Shown: positions 9,826 through 21,839, counted from the stretch's first letter. The stretch: DNA of 64,000 nt from Streptococcus infantis ATCC 700779 (GCF_000187465.1 NZ_GL732439.1:273341-337340), one strand, 5' to 3'. Notes: generated by a model from the letters alone, not told the origin. Translations and numbers: made by a program.

Positions 9826-10704
9826 ATGACAAAAGAAGTTGGTGTCGGTCAGGCACATAGTAAAATTATTTTAATAGGAGAGCATGCAGTCGTTTACGGC
9901 TATCCAGCCATCTCTTTGCCTCTTTTAGAGGTTGAAGTGACTTGTCGGGTGGTTCCAGCAGCGACACCATGGTGTCTTTTTGAAGAAGACACCTTGTCCA
10001 TGGCAGTTTATGCTTCCCTAGAGTATCTGAATATCAAAGATGCTTACATCCGTTGCCAAATTGACTCAGCTATTCCAGAAAAACGTGGAATGGGTTCTTC
10101 GGCAGCCATTAGCATTGCGGCTATTCGCGCTGTATTTGATTATTACCAAGCAGAACTACCGCGAGATGTGTTAGAAATTCTGGTCAATCGCGCTGAGATG
10201 ATTGCCCATATGAATCCTAGTGGATTGGATGCTAAGACCTGCCTTAGTGACCAGCCTATTCGTTTTATCAAGAATGTTGGTTTTGAAGAACTAGCCATGG
10301 ACTTGTCGGCTTATCTGGTCATTGCAGATACAGGAGTCTACGGACACACTCGTGAAGCTATTCAGGTTGTAGAGAGCAAGGGTAAGGAAGCTTTACCTTT
10401 CTTGTATGCACTTGGAGAGTTGACCCAGCAAGCAGAAGAAGCAATAAAAGCAAGAGATGCCGTGATGCTGGGAGAGATTTTAACAAAAGCGCATGGAAAT
10501 TTAAAAGAAATAGGAGTTAGTAGCCTTGAGGCTGATGCCTTGGTGGAAACTGCTCTTCAACATGGTGCTTTAGGTGCTAAGATGAGTGGTGGTGGTTTAG
10601 GTGGCTGTATCATAGCCTTAGTAGCCGACTATCACCAAGCTCAAGATTTAGCTGAAAGATTAGAAGAGAAAGGAGCTGTTCAGACATGGATCGAAAGCCT
10701 GTAA
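9826..10704 (+). CDS. mvaK1: Mevalonate kinase
   Basis: 292 aa GHMP-family kinase that phosphorylates mevalonate, the first of three ATP-dependent steps to isopentenyl diphosphate. The N-terminus AHSKIILIGEHAVVYGYPAI, the ATP-binding loop RGMGSSAAISIAAIRA (about residues 87-102) and the C-terminal GAKMSGGGLGGC are all present. The ribosome site is TAGGA. It opens a four-gene cluster (mvaK1-mvaD-mvaK2-fni) in which each gene overlaps the next. A short hairpin (CAGACG/CGTCTG, 9796-9812) lies just ahead of the ribosome site. Confidence 0.97.
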   Translation: MTKEVGVGQAHSKIILIGEHAVVYGYPAISLPLLEVEVTCRVVPAATPWCLFEEDTLSMAVYASLEYLNIKDAYIRCQIDSAIPEKRGMGSSAAISIAAIRAVFDYYQAELPRDVLEILVNRAEMIAHMNPSGLDAKTCLSDQPIRFIKNVGFEELAMDLSAYLVIADTGVYGHTREAIQVVESKGKEALPFLYALGELTQQAEEAIKARDAVMLGEILTKAHGNLKEIGVSSLEADALVETALQHGALGAKMSGGGLGGCIIALVADYHQAQDLAERLEEKGAVQTWIESL

Positions 10705-11625
10705 CAGTACGTTCCTATGCCAATATTGCTATTATTAAATATTGGGGAAAGAAGGCAGAAAAAGAGATGGTTCCTGCGACTAGCAGTATCTCTCTGACTT
10801 TAGAAAATATGTATACGGAGACGACACTTTCTCCTTTACCAGCAGATGCAACCGCTGATGCCTTTTACATCAATGGTCAGTTGCAAAACGAAGCTGAGCA
10901 TGCCAAGATGCGTAAAATCATTGACCGCTACCGTCCTGAAGGAGCAGGGTTTGTTCGTATCGATACTAAGAACAATATGCCAACAGCAGCAGGCCTTTCT
11001 TCAAGTTCCAGTGGTTTATCTGCCTTGGTCAAAGCTTGTAATGCATATTTCCAACTTGGACTGAATCGCAGAGAATTGGCCTTGGAAGCTAAGTTTGCAT
11101 CGGGTTCTTCATCTCGTAGTTTTTATGGCCCCTTGGCAGCCTGGGACAAGGATAGTGGAGAGATTTATCCTGTCGAAACTGACTTGAAACTAGCTATGAT
11201 TATGTTGGTCTTGGAAGACCAGAAAAAACCAATTTCCAGTCGAGATGGGATGAAGCTTTGTGTCGAAACTTCTACGACTTTTGATGAGTGGATTCGTCAA
11301 TCTGAACAAGATTACAAGGATATGTTAGTCTACCTCAAGGAAAATGACTTTAAGAAAGTTGGAGAATTGACAGAGAAGAACGCCTTGGCTATGCATGCTA
11401 CGACAAAAACTGCAACTCCATCCTTCTCTTATCTGACAGATGCTAGTTACGAGGCAATGGATTTTGTTCGTCAGCTTAGAGAAAAAGGAGAATCTTGCTA
11501 CTTTACCATGGATGCAGGGCCTAATGTAAAGGTTCTTTGTTTAGAAAAAGACTTTGAACATTTATCAGAACTTTTAGGTCAACGCTATCGCTTAATCGTT
11601 TCAAAAACAAAGGATTTGAGCCAAG

Positions 11626-11639
<14 letters not shown>
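10686..11639 (+). CDS. mvaD: Diphosphomevalonate decarboxylase
   Basis: 317 aa. ATP-dependent decarboxylation of mevalonate diphosphate to isopentenyl diphosphate. Motifs are YWGKKAEKEMVPATSSISLT near the N-terminus, AAGLSSSSSGLSALV (about residues 100-114) and ASGSSSRSFYGPL. The substrate-binding end is MDAGPNVKV. It overlaps mvaK1 by 19 bp, with its own ribosome site (AAAGGAG) inside that gene, and overlaps mvaK2 by 14 bp. Confidence 0.97.
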
Positions 11640-13618
<1,979 letters not shown>

Positions 13619-13620
13619 AG

Positions 13621-13652
13621 AAAGAGGTCGGGATTTTAGTCCCGACCTCTTT
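13621..13652 (+). terminator. Terminator of the mevalonate operon
   Basis: AAAGAGGTCGGGA / TCCCGACCTCTTT stem with a four-base loop; the T tract is short, so it may be leaky into liaFSR. Confidence 0.75.
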
Positions 13653-13687
13653 ATCATTCCTCAGACTGATGTGACTTTTGGGATTTG

Positions 13688-13696
13688 TGATACAAT
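13688..13696 (+). promoter_or_regulatory. Extended -10 ahead of liaFSR
   Basis: TGATACAAT (TGn-TACAAT) 21 bp before the liaF ATG. No good -35 is visible, which would fit a promoter dependent on LiaR. Confidence 0.45.
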
Positions 13697-13716
13697 TAAA
13701 TAGAGAGGTCGGTTAC

Positions 13717-14415
13717 ATGCGAAAATTTCAAATTTTTCTATTTATTGAAGCTTGTTTATTGACAGGAGCTCTGATTATGATGGTATCAGAGCATTTTTCC
13801 CGTTTTCTACTGATATTGCTCTTGTTTTTACTGCTGATTCGATATTATACTGGAAAACAGGGGAACAATTTTATTTTAGTGGCAGTGAGCATCCTATTTT
13901 TCTTTATCATCATGCTCAATCCCTTTGTCATTTTAGCCATCTTTGTGGCCTTGATATACAGCCTGTTCCTACTTTACCCTATGATGAACCAGGAAAGAGA
14001 AGATACCAATCTGTTTTTTGAAGAAGTAGTGACGGTAAAGAGGGAGAAAAATCGCTGGTTTGGGAATCTCCACCATTTTTCAAGTTACCAGACTTGTCGT
14101 TTTGATGATATCAATCTCTTTCGCCTTATGGGGAAGGATACCATTCATCTAGAGCACGTGATTTTGAGCAATCATGATAATGTCATCATCTTGAGAAAAC
14201 TGGTCGGCACAACCAGAATTATCGTACCAGTGGATGTGGAAGTCAGCCTTAGTGTTAATTCTTTGTATGGAGATTTAACCTTTTTTGACCAGCCTAAACG
14301 TGCTTTGCGTAATGAGCAATTTCATCAAGAAACCAGAGATTATCTCAAGAGTCCTAAGAGTGTTAAGATTCTTTTGACAACTATGGTTGGAGATGTTGAG
14401 GTGGTGAGAGGATGA
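13717..14415 (+). CDS. liaF: LiaF, inhibitor in the LiaFSR cell-envelope stress system
   Basis: 232 aa from the ATG with GAGAGG upstream; a frame start 13 codons earlier has no ribosome site. Four hydrophobic segments (about residues 5-100) are followed by a cytoplasmic C-terminal domain typical of LiaF/VraT (FGNLHHFSSYQ...INLFRLMGKDTIHLEHV). LiaF keeps the kinase LiaS off in the absence of envelope stress. It overlaps liaS by 4 bp (ATGA), so dosage is coupled. Confidence 0.9.
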   Translation: MRKFQIFLFIEACLLTGALIMMVSEHFSRFLLILLLFLLLIRYYTGKQGNNFILVAVSILFFFIIMLNPFVILAIFVALIYSLFLLYPMMNQEREDTNLFFEEVVTVKREKNRWFGNLHHFSSYQTCRFDDINLFRLMGKDTIHLEHVILSNHDNVIILRKLVGTTRIIVPVDVEVSLSVNSLYGDLTFFDQPKRALRNEQFHQETRDYLKSPKSVKILLTTMVGDVEVVRG

Positions 14416-15401
14416 AAAAGCAACCCTATATTTTAATTGGTCTCACCTCATTTCTCTTTGTTGCTTTTCTATTTCGAAGCATTTTTAAGGTCTTAGATTT
14501 GGAATGGACTTCTCTTTTCCAAGATTTAGAAAAGACAGAAAAAGTCCTATTTCTAGCTTTGATGTTTAGTCTTGCTCTAGCCTTTTTATTGGTCTTGTTT
14601 TGGACAATGGTTGATGAAATTTCAAGAAGAAGAATCCAAGCAAATCTTAAACGTCTGCTAGCAGGTAAAGATATTAAAAGCCTTGGAGATGCTGATTTAG
14701 ACGCAAGTTTTAGAAATCTATCAGGCAAGCTTGGTTTATTGACAGAAGCCATTCAAAAAGCGGACAATCAAGCCTTGGTCAAGGAAGAAGTGATTATTGA
14801 AAAGGAGCGCAAGCGAATCGCGCGTGACTTGCATGATACGGTTAGCCAAGAAATTTTTGCTGCCCATATGATTTTATCAGGACTCAGTCAACAAGCTTCC
14901 AGATTAGACAAAGAGAAGATGCAGACACAACTCCAGAGTGTGACAGCTATTTTGGAGACAGCCCAGAGAGATTTGCGTATCCTACTCTTGCATTTACGGC
15001 CAATTGAACTGGAACAAAAGAGTCTAGTTGAGGGGATTCAGTTGCTTCTCAAAGAATTGGAAGAAAAAAGTGAACTCAAAGTCAGTTTTAAATATCAGGT
15101 AGACGAATTGCCTAAAAAGATTGAGGAGCATGTCTTTCGTATCGTCCAAGAATTGATTAGTAACACTCTCCGTCATGCCCAAGCTTCTTGTCTAGATGTT
15201 TATCTTTATCAAACGGAAACTGAATTGCAGTTGAAGGTAGTAGACAATGGTCTCGGTTTTCAGTTAGATGATGTTGATGAACTAAGCTATGGACTACGCA
15301 ATATCAAAGAACGAGTGGAAGATATGGCAGGGAGCATACAACTATTAACAGCACCCAAGCAGGGTTTGGCAGTGGATATTCGGATCCCCTTGCTTGATTG
15401 A
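14412..15401 (+). CDS. liaS: Sensor histidine kinase LiaS (HK03)
   Basis: 329 aa NarL-type kinase. Two membrane helices (about residues 8-27 and 46-68) flank a very short extracellular loop, the intramembrane-sensing layout. The HisKA_3 box ERKRIARDLHDTVSQEIFA carries the phospho-accepting His141. The ATPase domain shows ELISNTLRHAQ, DNGLGF and YGLRNIKERVE. It senses cell-wall and membrane damage (for example lipid II-binding antibiotics) through LiaF. Confidence 0.94.
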   Translation: MKKQPYILIGLTSFLFVAFLFRSIFKVLDLEWTSLFQDLEKTEKVLFLALMFSLALAFLLVLFWTMVDEISRRRIQANLKRLLAGKDIKSLGDADLDASFRNLSGKLGLLTEAIQKADNQALVKEEVIIEKERKRIARDLHDTVSQEIFAAHMILSGLSQQASRLDKEKMQTQLQSVTAILETAQRDLRILLLHLRPIELEQKSLVEGIQLLLKELEEKSELKVSFKYQVDELPKKIEEHVFRIVQELISNTLRHAQASCLDVYLYQTETELQLKVVDNGLGFQLDDVDELSYGLRNIKERVEDMAGSIQLLTAPKQGLAVDIRIPLLD

Positions 15402-15419
15402 CGAACAAAAGGAAATAAA

Positions 15420-16052
15420 ATGAAACTATTATTAGTAGATGACCACCAAATGGTGCGTCTTGGATTAAAAAGTTATTTTGAACTACAAGATGATGTAGAG
15501 GTTGTTGGAGAAGCAACTAATGGCGCAGAAGGGATTTCCATGGCCTTGGAGCTTCGTCCAGATGTGATCGTCATGGATATTGTTATGCCTGAAGTCAACG
15601 GAATTGACGCAACTCTAGCTATTCTCAAAGAATGGCCGGAGGCTAAAATTTTGATTGTGACTTCTTATCTAGACAATGAAAAAATCATGCCAGTCTTAAA
15701 TGCTGGAGCTAGGGGTTATATGCTCAAGACATCAAGTGCCGATGAGTTGTTCCATGCTGTTCAAAAGGTGGCAGCTGGAGAGCTAGCTATCGAACAAGAG
15801 GTGAGTAAGAAAGTAGAATACCACCGCAATCATATGGAACTTCACGAAGAATTAACTGCGCGAGAACGCGATGTCCTTCAACTGATTGCCAAGGGCTATG
15901 AAAATCAGCGCATTGCAGATGAGCTCTTTATCTCCCTTAAGACAGTTAAAACCCATGTCTCCAATATCCTAGCCAAACTTGAGGTCAGTGATCGTACCCA
16001 GGCAGCAGTTTATGCTTTTCAACATCATCTGGTGGGTTCTGATGAATTTTAA
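15420..16052 (+). CDS. liaR: Response regulator LiaR (RR03)
   Basis: 210 aa NarL/FixJ-type regulator. Receiver domain with Asp7, Asp8, phospho-acceptor Asp53 (VIVMDIVMPEVNG) and Lys103 region (YMLKTSS); LuxR-type helix-turn-helix at the C-terminus (LTARERDVLQLIAKGYENQ...KTVKTHVSNIL). It is last in the liaFSR operon, 18 bp after liaS. In pneumococcus the regulon includes envelope-protective genes and liaFSR itself. Confidence 0.95.
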   Translation: MKLLLVDDHQMVRLGLKSYFELQDDVEVVGEATNGAEGISMALELRPDVIVMDIVMPEVNGIDATLAILKEWPEAKILIVTSYLDNEKIMPVLNAGARGYMLKTSSADELFHAVQKVAAGELAIEQEVSKKVEYHRNHMELHEELTARERDVLQLIAKGYENQRIADELFISLKTVKTHVSNILAKLEVSDRTQAAVYAFQHHLVGSDEF

Positions 16053-16099
16053 GAGACATAGGATGTAACTGAAGCATGGACGAAAAGCGCATCCATTAC

Positions 16100-16129
16100 T
16101 TGAAAAAGTTCGCTACTATGTGGTATAAT
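16100..16129 (+). promoter_or_regulatory. Promoter of tig
   Basis: TTGAAA, 18 bp, TATAAT with a TG dinucleotide just upstream (TGTGGTATAAT). Confidence 0.75.
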
Positions 16130-16164
16130 GGACTGTATTAAAAATTTTAAGGAGAAATGACAGA

Positions 16165-17448
16165 ATGTCTGTATCATTTGAAAACAAAGAAACAAACCGT
16201 GGTGTCTTGACTTTCACTATCTCTCAAGACCAAATCAAACCAGAATTGGACCGTGTATTTAACTCAGTAAAGAAAACTCTTAACGTTCCAGGTTTCCGTA
16301 AAGGTCACCTTCCACGTCCTATCTTCGACCAAAAATTTGGTGAAGAAGCACTTTACCAAGATGCAATGAACGCTCTTTTACCAGACGCTTATGAAGCAGC
16401 TGTTAAAGAAGCAGGACTTGAAGTAGTTGCTCAACCAAAAATTGATGTAACATCAATGGAAAAAGGTCAAGACTGGGTTATCACTGCAGAAGTTGTTACA
16501 AAACCTGAAGTTAAATTGGGTGAATACAAAAACCTTGAAGTATCAGTTGATGTAGATAAAGAAGTAACTGACGCTGATGTTGAAGAGCGTATCGAACGTG
16601 AACGCAACAACTTGGCTGAATTGGTGATCAAAGAAGGTGCTGCTGAAAACGGCGACACTGTTGTTATCGACTTTGTTGGTTCTATCGACGGTGTTGAATT
16701 TGACGGCGGAAAAGGTGAAAACTTCTCACTTGGACTTGGTTCAGGTCAATTCATCCCTGGTTTCGAAGACCAATTAGTTGGACATTCAGCTGGTGAAACT
16801 GTTGACGTTATCGTAACATTCCCAGAAGACTACCAAGCAGAAGACCTTGCAGGTAAAGAAGCTAAATTCGTAACAACTATCCACGAAGTTAAAGCTAAAG
16901 AAGTTCCAGCTCTTGACGATGAACTTGCAAAAGATATCGACGAAGAAGTTGAAACTCTTGACGAATTGAAAGAAAAATACCGCAAAGAATTGGCTGCTGC
17001 TAAAGAAGAAGCTTACACTGATGCCGTTGAAGGTGCAGCAATCGATAAAGCAGTTGAAAACGCTGAAATCGTAGAACTTCCAGAAGAAATGATCCACGAA
17101 GAAGTTCACCGCTCAGTAAATGAGTTCCTTGGGAACTTGCAACGTCAAGGTATCAACCCTGACATGTACTTCCAAATCACTGGAACTACTCAAGAAGACC
17201 TTCACAAACAATACGAAGCAGAAGCTGAGTCACGTACTAAGACTAATCTTGTTATCGAAGCAGTTGCCAAAGCTGAAGGATTTGACGCTACTGAAGAAGA
17301 AATCCAAAAAGAAATCGAGCAATTGGCTGCAGATTACAACATGGAAGTTGCACAAGTACAAAGCTTGCTTTCAGCAGATATGTTGAAACATGATATCACA
17401 ATCAAGAAAGCTGTTGAATTGATCACAAGCACTGCAACAGTAAAATAA
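16165..17448 (+). CDS. tig: Trigger factor (ribosome-bound chaperone and prolyl isomerase)
   Basis: 427 aa. N-terminal ribosome-binding domain with the signature [17 protein letters not shown] (about residues 44-60). FKBP-type PPIase domain about 160-245 ([20 protein letters not shown]). Long helical C-terminal arms. Assists folding of nascent chains. Codon use shows the strong bias of an abundant protein. Strong AAGGAG ribosome site. Confidence 0.98.
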   Translation: MSVSFENKETNRGVLTFTISQDQIKPELDRVFNSVKKTLNVPGFRKGHLPRPIFDQKFGEEALYQDAMNALLPDAYEAAVKEAGLEVVAQPKIDVTSMEKGQDWVITAEVVTKPEVKLGEYKNLEVSVDVDKEVTDADVEERIERERNNLAELVIKEGAAENGDTVVIDFVGSIDGVEFDGGKGENFSLGLGSGQFIPGFEDQLVGHSAGETVDVIVTFPEDYQAEDLAGKEAKFVTTIHEVKAKEVPALDDELAKDIDEEVETLDELKEKYRKELAAAKEEAYTDAVEGAAIDKAVENAEIVELPEEMIHEEVHRSVNEFLGNLQRQGINPDMYFQITGTTQEDLHKQYEAEAESRTKTNLVIEAVAKAEGFDATEEEIQKEIEQLAADYNMEVAQVQSLLSADMLKHDITIKKAVELITSTATVK

Positions 17449-17460
17449 TCTGAAAAGATA

Positions 17461-17488
17461 AAAAACCACCAGATTCGGTGGTTTTTTT
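17461..17488. terminator. Shared terminator between tig and recD2
   Basis: AAAACCACC / GGTGGTTTT hairpin flanked by A and T runs, so it can act in both directions for the convergent genes. Confidence 0.85.
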
Positions 17489-17493
17489 GTGCT

Positions 17494-19860
17494 TTATTTT
17501 CCGAAAAACTCATCAAGATCATCTTGGCTAATTCCAATCATGGCTGGGATACTAGTCCAATTTTCTTCAGTCAGGATGTAAGGTTGATGTGGATCAATCT
17601 GGTTTTCTGTTTCAAGAATTGGCTCATTTATTTCTTCAGAGCTTTCAGTTAAGTCGCTGAAACGTTCAATCAGATAGGTTTTTCGAGCTGTTCCAATATG
17701 TTTAGTTGCATAATCAAAGGCTTGAAGTTCACCGAGTAGAATGAGTTTGCTTCTAGCCCGAGTAATAGCAGTGTAGATAAGGTTACGCTCCAGCATACGC
17801 TTGCTAGCACTGGTGATGGGAAGAAAGACAACTGGGAATTCACTTCCTTGAGATTTATGGATACTCATGGCGTAGGCAAGACGAATTTTATACCATTCGT
17901 TGCGTGGATAGACGACTTCGTTCCCATCAAAATCAATCATCATTTCATCTTGTTTTGATTCAGTGTATTTTCCAGGAATGAGGTCTGTGATGTAGCCTAG
18001 GTCTCCGTTAAAAACGTTAACTTCTGCATCGTTTACCAAATGAATGACCTTATCTCCGCTACGATACTGAAACTGACTTGCTTCAAAACTAATCTGTCCC
18101 TTTTGAAGAGGATTGAGCAGTTCTTGCATGAGTTGATTGATGGCATCGATTCCTGCTGCTCCACGATACATAGGAGCTAGAACTTGGATGTCTCGTGCAG
18201 GGATGCCACTTCTGATGGCAGCATCTAGGATTTTTTCAATGGTCGCTGGGATCTGGTTACTAGCGATTTCAAAGTAGGAACGGTCTGCTTTTTTCTGAGT
18301 GAAATCTGCAGGTAAAATTCCCTGACGAATCTGACTCGCAAGTGTGACAATGGTTGATTCTTCGCTCTGGCGGTAGATTCTTTCCAAGCGTGTTTGCGGA
18401 ATACTTGGAATCTGGAGCAAATCAGCCAGAACTTGACCTGGGCTAACCGAAGGCAACTGATCACTATCTCCAACGATGAGAATTTTACTAGTAGAGGAAA
18501 TGTTTGAGAAGAGTTGATTGGCTAGCCAGGTATCTACCATTGAGAACTCATCCACGATGATAAAATCAGCATCTAGATAATCTTCCAAATGACTGGTATC
18601 ATCGTCTCCAGTCATACCTAAATGACGGTGAATCGTTGCACTAGGCAAGCCTGTCAACTCATTCATGCGACGTGCTGCACGACCAGTTGGAGCAGCAAGG
18701 AGAATCGGTAGATTACTTTTCTTTCGAAGGTCCAGTCCTTCTAATAGAGCATAGACACCAATAATCCCATTGATAACAGTGGTTTTCCCAGTACCAGGTC
18801 CGCCAGTCAGGATAAAGACCTTGTTTTGGATAGCATCACAGATTGCCTGTTTTTGAATGGCATCGTATTGGATGCCTAATTCTTCCTCGACAATTGCGAT
18901 TTGCTCCTGGATGATTTCGGTTTCTTGTTTATCGGTTTCTTCTTTTTCAAGGATACGAATGAGGTGATTGTGAATCCCTTCCTCAGCGAAAAAGAGACTG
19001 TTGTCAAAGATTTTGGTGTCAACTTGTTGGACTTTTTCTTCTTCAATGAGATTGGACAATTCTTGAGCAAGTTGACTTGGTTCTAGTTCTACAGGACGTG
19101 AGGATTCCAGTAGATTTAGAGTCTTTTCTAATAAGTCTCTAGCTTCAACATAAGTATCCCCGCTTTCCATACAAGCGTTTAAAAGGCTATGAATGAGTCC
19201 TGCTCGGAAACGTTCAGGTGCCTGGCTTTCAATGCCCAATTCTTGCGCCAATTGGTCAGCGATGGTAAAACCCAATCCCTTGATATCTTCTACCAACTGG
19301 TAGGGATAATTTTCAACGATATCGATGGTTTTCTCTTTATAGGTATCCTGGATTTGAATAGCTAATTTATTGGGAATTCCGTAGTTGGCAAGTTTGGCTA
19401 AAACCATTTCTGTCCCGTAGTTGAGGCGAAGCGTAGAAACGAAGGCCTCACGACTTTTAGAAGACAGCCCTGAGATAGTTTCAAGTTTTTCAGGATGTTC
19501 AAGGATTTCATCGATAGTATTTTCTCCATAGAGTTCCACAATCTTTTGGGCAGTTTTAAGACCAATCCCTTTGAAATGAGTACTTGAAAAATACTTGACC
19601 AATCCCTTACTAGTTGGTTTTGCTCTTTCGTAACGGGAAATCTGCAGTTGTTCTCCGTATTTGGAGTGTTGGATAATCTGCCCCCAGAAAGTGTATTCTT
19701 CTCCCTCGATGACATCAGCCATGGTCCCTGTAACAATGATCTCGAAATCATCAAAGTCCTCAGCATTGGTATCCTCTATATCTAAGAGTAGAATACGGTA
19801 AAAATTGCTGACATTTTCAAAAATAATACGTTCAATCGTACCTGTAAAATAGACTTCCAT
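17494..19860 (-). CDS. recD2: ATP-dependent 5'-3' DNA helicase RecD2
   Basis: 788 aa, the size of RecD2 (YrrC) rather than the RecBCD subunit; no recB or recC is nearby. The N-terminal OB-like region (VYFTGTIERIIFENVSNFYR) and helix-hairpin-helix segments (FKGIGLKTAQKIVELYG; ISGLSSKSREA; IKGLGFTIADQLAQELG) precede the SF1B helicase core. Walker A is GGPGTGKTTVING with Lys359; the DEFSMVDTWL Walker B and the late motif SIHKSQGSEFPVV are present. Implicated in replication-fork handling and repair. Third gene of rnhC-lepB-recD2, with its own AAAGGAA site. Confidence 0.95.
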   Translation of the reverse strand: MEVYFTGTIERIIFENVSNFYRILLLDIEDTNAEDFDDFEIIVTGTMADVIEGEEYTFWGQIIQHSKYGEQLQISRYERAKPTSKGLVKYFSSTHFKGIGLKTAQKIVELYGENTIDEILEHPEKLETISGLSSKSREAFVSTLRLNYGTEMVLAKLANYGIPNKLAIQIQDTYKEKTIDIVENYPYQLVEDIKGLGFTIADQLAQELGIESQAPERFRAGLIHSLLNACMESGDTYVEARDLLEKTLNLLESSRPVELEPSQLAQELSNLIEEEKVQQVDTKIFDNSLFFAEEGIHNHLIRILEKEETDKQETEIIQEQIAIVEEELGIQYDAIQKQAICDAIQNKVFILTGGPGTGKTTVINGIIGVYALLEGLDLRKKSNLPILLAAPTGRAARRMNELTGLPSATIHRHLGMTGDDDTSHLEDYLDADFIIVDEFSMVDTWLANQLFSNISSTSKILIVGDSDQLPSVSPGQVLADLLQIPSIPQTRLERIYRQSEESTIVTLASQIRQGILPADFTQKKADRSYFEIASNQIPATIEKILDAAIRSGIPARDIQVLAPMYRGAAGIDAINQLMQELLNPLQKGQISFEASQFQYRSGDKVIHLVNDAEVNVFNGDLGYITDLIPGKYTESKQDEMMIDFDGNEVVYPRNEWYKIRLAYAMSIHKSQGSEFPVVFLPITSASKRMLERNLIYTAITRARSKLILLGELQAFDYATKHIGTARKTYLIERFSDLTESSEEINEPILETENQIDPHQPYILTEENWTSIPAMIGISQDDLDEFFGK

Positions 19861-19896
19861 ATAATTCCTTTACATTCCTAAATGAAATCAAATCAT

Positions 19897-19941
19897 TCAG
19901 AATAGAATGAGAAGAGGCTGAGATTCGTGTTCTCGGCCTCT
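19897..19941 (-). terminator. Hairpin between lepB and recD2
   Basis: On the minus strand AGAGGCCGAG / CTCAGCCTCT followed by TTCTCATTCT. A stable stem with a poor T tract; it probably gives partial termination before recD2. Confidence 0.5.
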
Positions 19942-19949
19942 TAGTGTTA

Positions 19950-20564
19950 TTAGAATGTTCCGATACGTTTGAGTGGCCAGAAACGGAATTTGGCTTCACC
20001 AGTGATATCTTTTGCCTTAAAGGTACCAACATGTCGACTGTCGCTAGATACCAGACGGTTATCACCTAGGAGGAGGTATTCTCCTTCTGGAACAGTGAAG
20101 GTAAAGCTAGTGTTGTAATTAACATCTAGGGTAAAGGTCTGAGCCTTTTGAGCTAAAGTTCTAAAGTAATCTCCCTTTTTACCATCCCAACCAGTTCCAG
20201 TATAAGTGCTTTGGAGTTTATCTTCCTTGAAACGCTTAAGGTATTCTGCTAAATAGGGTTCATCGGTTTCTTGATTGTTGATGTAGAGTTTATCATTTTC
20301 GTAACGGATGGTATCACCTGGCAATCCGATGACTCGCTTCACGATATCTTTATTCCCTTCATCCTCATGAGCGACAACTATATCAAAGCGATCGATTGGG
20401 AGGTGTTTAACAACAAAGAGAATTTCCCCGTCAGCTAGAGTAGGGTCCATGGAATGTCCTTCTACACGAACATTGCTCCATAGAAAGAGACGGCTGAGAC
20501 CTACTAGGGCAATAATCAGGAAGAAAATTCCCCACTCTTTTAAAAATATTTTAAAATAATTCAT
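19950..20564 (-). CDS. lepB: Type I signal peptidase
   Basis: 204 aa. One N-terminal membrane helix (about residues 11-29), then the catalytic Ser38 in GHSMDPTL and Lys76 in DIVKRVIGLPGD. Box E is LLGDNRLVSSDSR. Cleaves Sec and Tat signal peptides on the outer membrane face, including that of the choline-binding protein here. It follows rnhC by 4 bp and is co-transcribed with it. Confidence 0.96.
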   Translation of the reverse strand: MNYFKIFLKEWGIFFLIIALVGLSRLFLWSNVRVEGHSMDPTLADGEILFVVKHLPIDRFDIVVAHEDEGNKDIVKRVIGLPGDTIRYENDKLYINNQETDEPYLAEYLKRFKEDKLQSTYTGTGWDGKKGDYFRTLAQKAQTFTLDVNYNTSFTFTVPEGEYLLLGDNRLVSSDSRHVGTFKAKDITGEAKFRFWPLKRIGTF

Positions 20565-20568
20565 ACTT

Positions 20569-21450
20569 TTACCTTTCTAGAAGTTGCTTAGCTTTTTCAG
20601 TGTTTTTAAAATGCAGTTTTGCGCAGAAGCTGAGCCCTTTCATTCCATATGCTTGTAAGATTTGACTGGCAACCTTATCAGAAGCGGCACCAGCCCCACT
20701 CGGAAGTTGGTATCCCAGCTCTCGTCCTAGGTTTTCAAGATTTTCTAGGAAGAGATCACGCGCAATGATGGAGCTGACAGCGACGGCCAAGTATTTGCCC
20801 TCAGCTTTTTCCTCTAGCGTGACTGGATTAGAAAAGTGATTTGCTTCGTTTTTTAGATACTTTTGATAATTTTGTGAGCTTGTAAAGGCATCGATAACAA
20901 TTTTTTCAGGTTCAACTTCCTTTTGAAGGAGGAGATAGATTGCTTGATTGTGGAGAGCTACCTTGACAGAAACGGCGTTGTAGCGCTCACCGATGACTTC
21001 GTTATACTTACTTGGCGAAAGAAGGAGTGCTTGATGCTGAATCTTCTCCTTAAGAAGGGAAGCAAGCTGACGAATCTTTTGGTCAGTTAGTGTTTTAGAA
21101 TCTCCAACCCCGACTTTTCGTAAAAAGTCATGCTGATCAGGAGTTACAAATGACGCCACTACAGCCAGACCACCGAAGTAGGAACCATTTCCAACCTCAT
21201 CTGTTCCAATCAAGGGGAAATTTTGCCCGCTAACTACTTGTTCTACTTGATAACCAAAAAATCTAGCATAGCTTTCAGCAGCTTCTCCTTGCAAGAGGAC
21301 TTTCCCAGATGTATAGACGGAAACACTGGCTTGAGGAAGTTTTAAAAAGTAGCGAATATAAGGATTTTTACTAGGAGTGAGTGCATGTTCATGCTTTTGA
21401 ACAAAAGTCTGAATTTCCTTTTCACTCGGAGTTAATGTGATACTTGCCAT
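20569..21450 (-). CDS. rnhC: Ribonuclease HIII
   Basis: 293 aa. Removes RNA from RNA:DNA hybrids. The N-terminal substrate-binding TBP-like domain (about 1-80) distinguishes HIII from HII; the catalytic domain starts at [18 protein letters not shown]. Other conserved blocks are [10 protein letters not shown] and [19 protein letters not shown]. No Shine-Dalgarno is seen: the minus-strand extended -10 TGGTACAAT ends 7 nt before the ATG, so the mRNA may start at or one base before the start codon. Confidence 0.95.
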   Translation of the reverse strand: MASITLTPSEKEIQTFVQKHEHALTPSKNPYIRYFLKLPQASVSVYTSGKVLLQGEAAESYARFFGYQVEQVVSGQNFPLIGTDEVGNGSYFGGLAVVASFVTPDQHDFLRKVGVGDSKTLTDQKIRQLASLLKEKIQHQALLLSPSKYNEVIGERYNAVSVKVALHNQAIYLLLQKEVEPEKIVIDAFTSSQNYQKYLKNEANHFSNPVTLEEKAEGKYLAVAVSSIIARDLFLENLENLGRELGYQLPSGAGAASDKVASQILQAYGMKGLSFCAKLHFKNTEKAKQLLER

Positions 21451-21457
21451 AGTCTCT

Positions 21458-21466
21458 ATTGTACCA
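21458..21466 (-). promoter_or_regulatory. Extended -10 of rnhC, leaderless arrangement
   Basis: TGGTACAAT on the minus strand, 7 nt from the rnhC ATG; no ribosome site in between. Confidence 0.6.
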
Positions 21467-21490
21467 TAAAAGCGCTAGAATTGGTAAAAA

Positions 21491-21519
21491 CTGACAAACT
21501 TAGTGAAATTTGGTATAAT
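21491..21519 (+). promoter_or_regulatory. Promoter of zapA-cvpA
   Basis: CTGACA, 17 bp, TATAAT preceded by TTTGG; divergent from the rnhC promoter. Confidence 0.7.
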
Positions 21520-21536
21520 ATCGTGAGGTGAATTTT

Positions 21537-21839
21537 ATGGCAAATTTAAATCGATTCAAGTTTACATTTGGGAAAAAAACATTAACGCTGACAACTGAAC
21601 ATGACAATCTTTTCATGGAGGAGATTGCTAAAGTTGCGACGGAAAAGTATGAAGCAATCAAAGAACAAATGCCTGGAGCTGATGATGAGACAGTAGCTAT
21701 TCTCTTAGCGGTTAACTGCTTGTCAACACAGCTCAGCCGTGAGATTGAATTTGATGATAAGGAGCAAGAGTTAGAATCGCTCCGTTATAAAGTGGTTGCG
21801 GCTAAACAAGAGCAGAGTAAGATTGAGGATTCCCTATGA
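21537..21839 (+). CDS. zapA: Cell division protein ZapA
   Basis: 100 aa from the ATG with GTGAGG upstream (MANLNRFKFTFGKKTL); an ATG three codons earlier overlaps the ribosome site. ZapA binds FtsZ and promotes Z-ring bundling. The N-terminal beta-strand region is followed by a long coiled coil (about residues 60-100). It precedes cvpA and mutS2 as in many Firmicutes and overlaps cvpA by 4 bp. Confidence 0.88.
   Translation: MANLNRFKFTFGKKTLTLTTEHDNLFMEEIAKVATEKYEAIKEQMPGADDETVAILLAVNCLSTQLSREIEFDDKEQELESLRYKVVAAKQEQSKIEDSL

Noticed and set aside
16786..17109. Phe/Val-rich reverse-strand frames such as that inside tig, and similar ones in gnd, rpoE, pheT and tpiA
   Set aside because: They are complements of strongly codon-biased or acidic genes, with no ribosome sites and no family resemblance.
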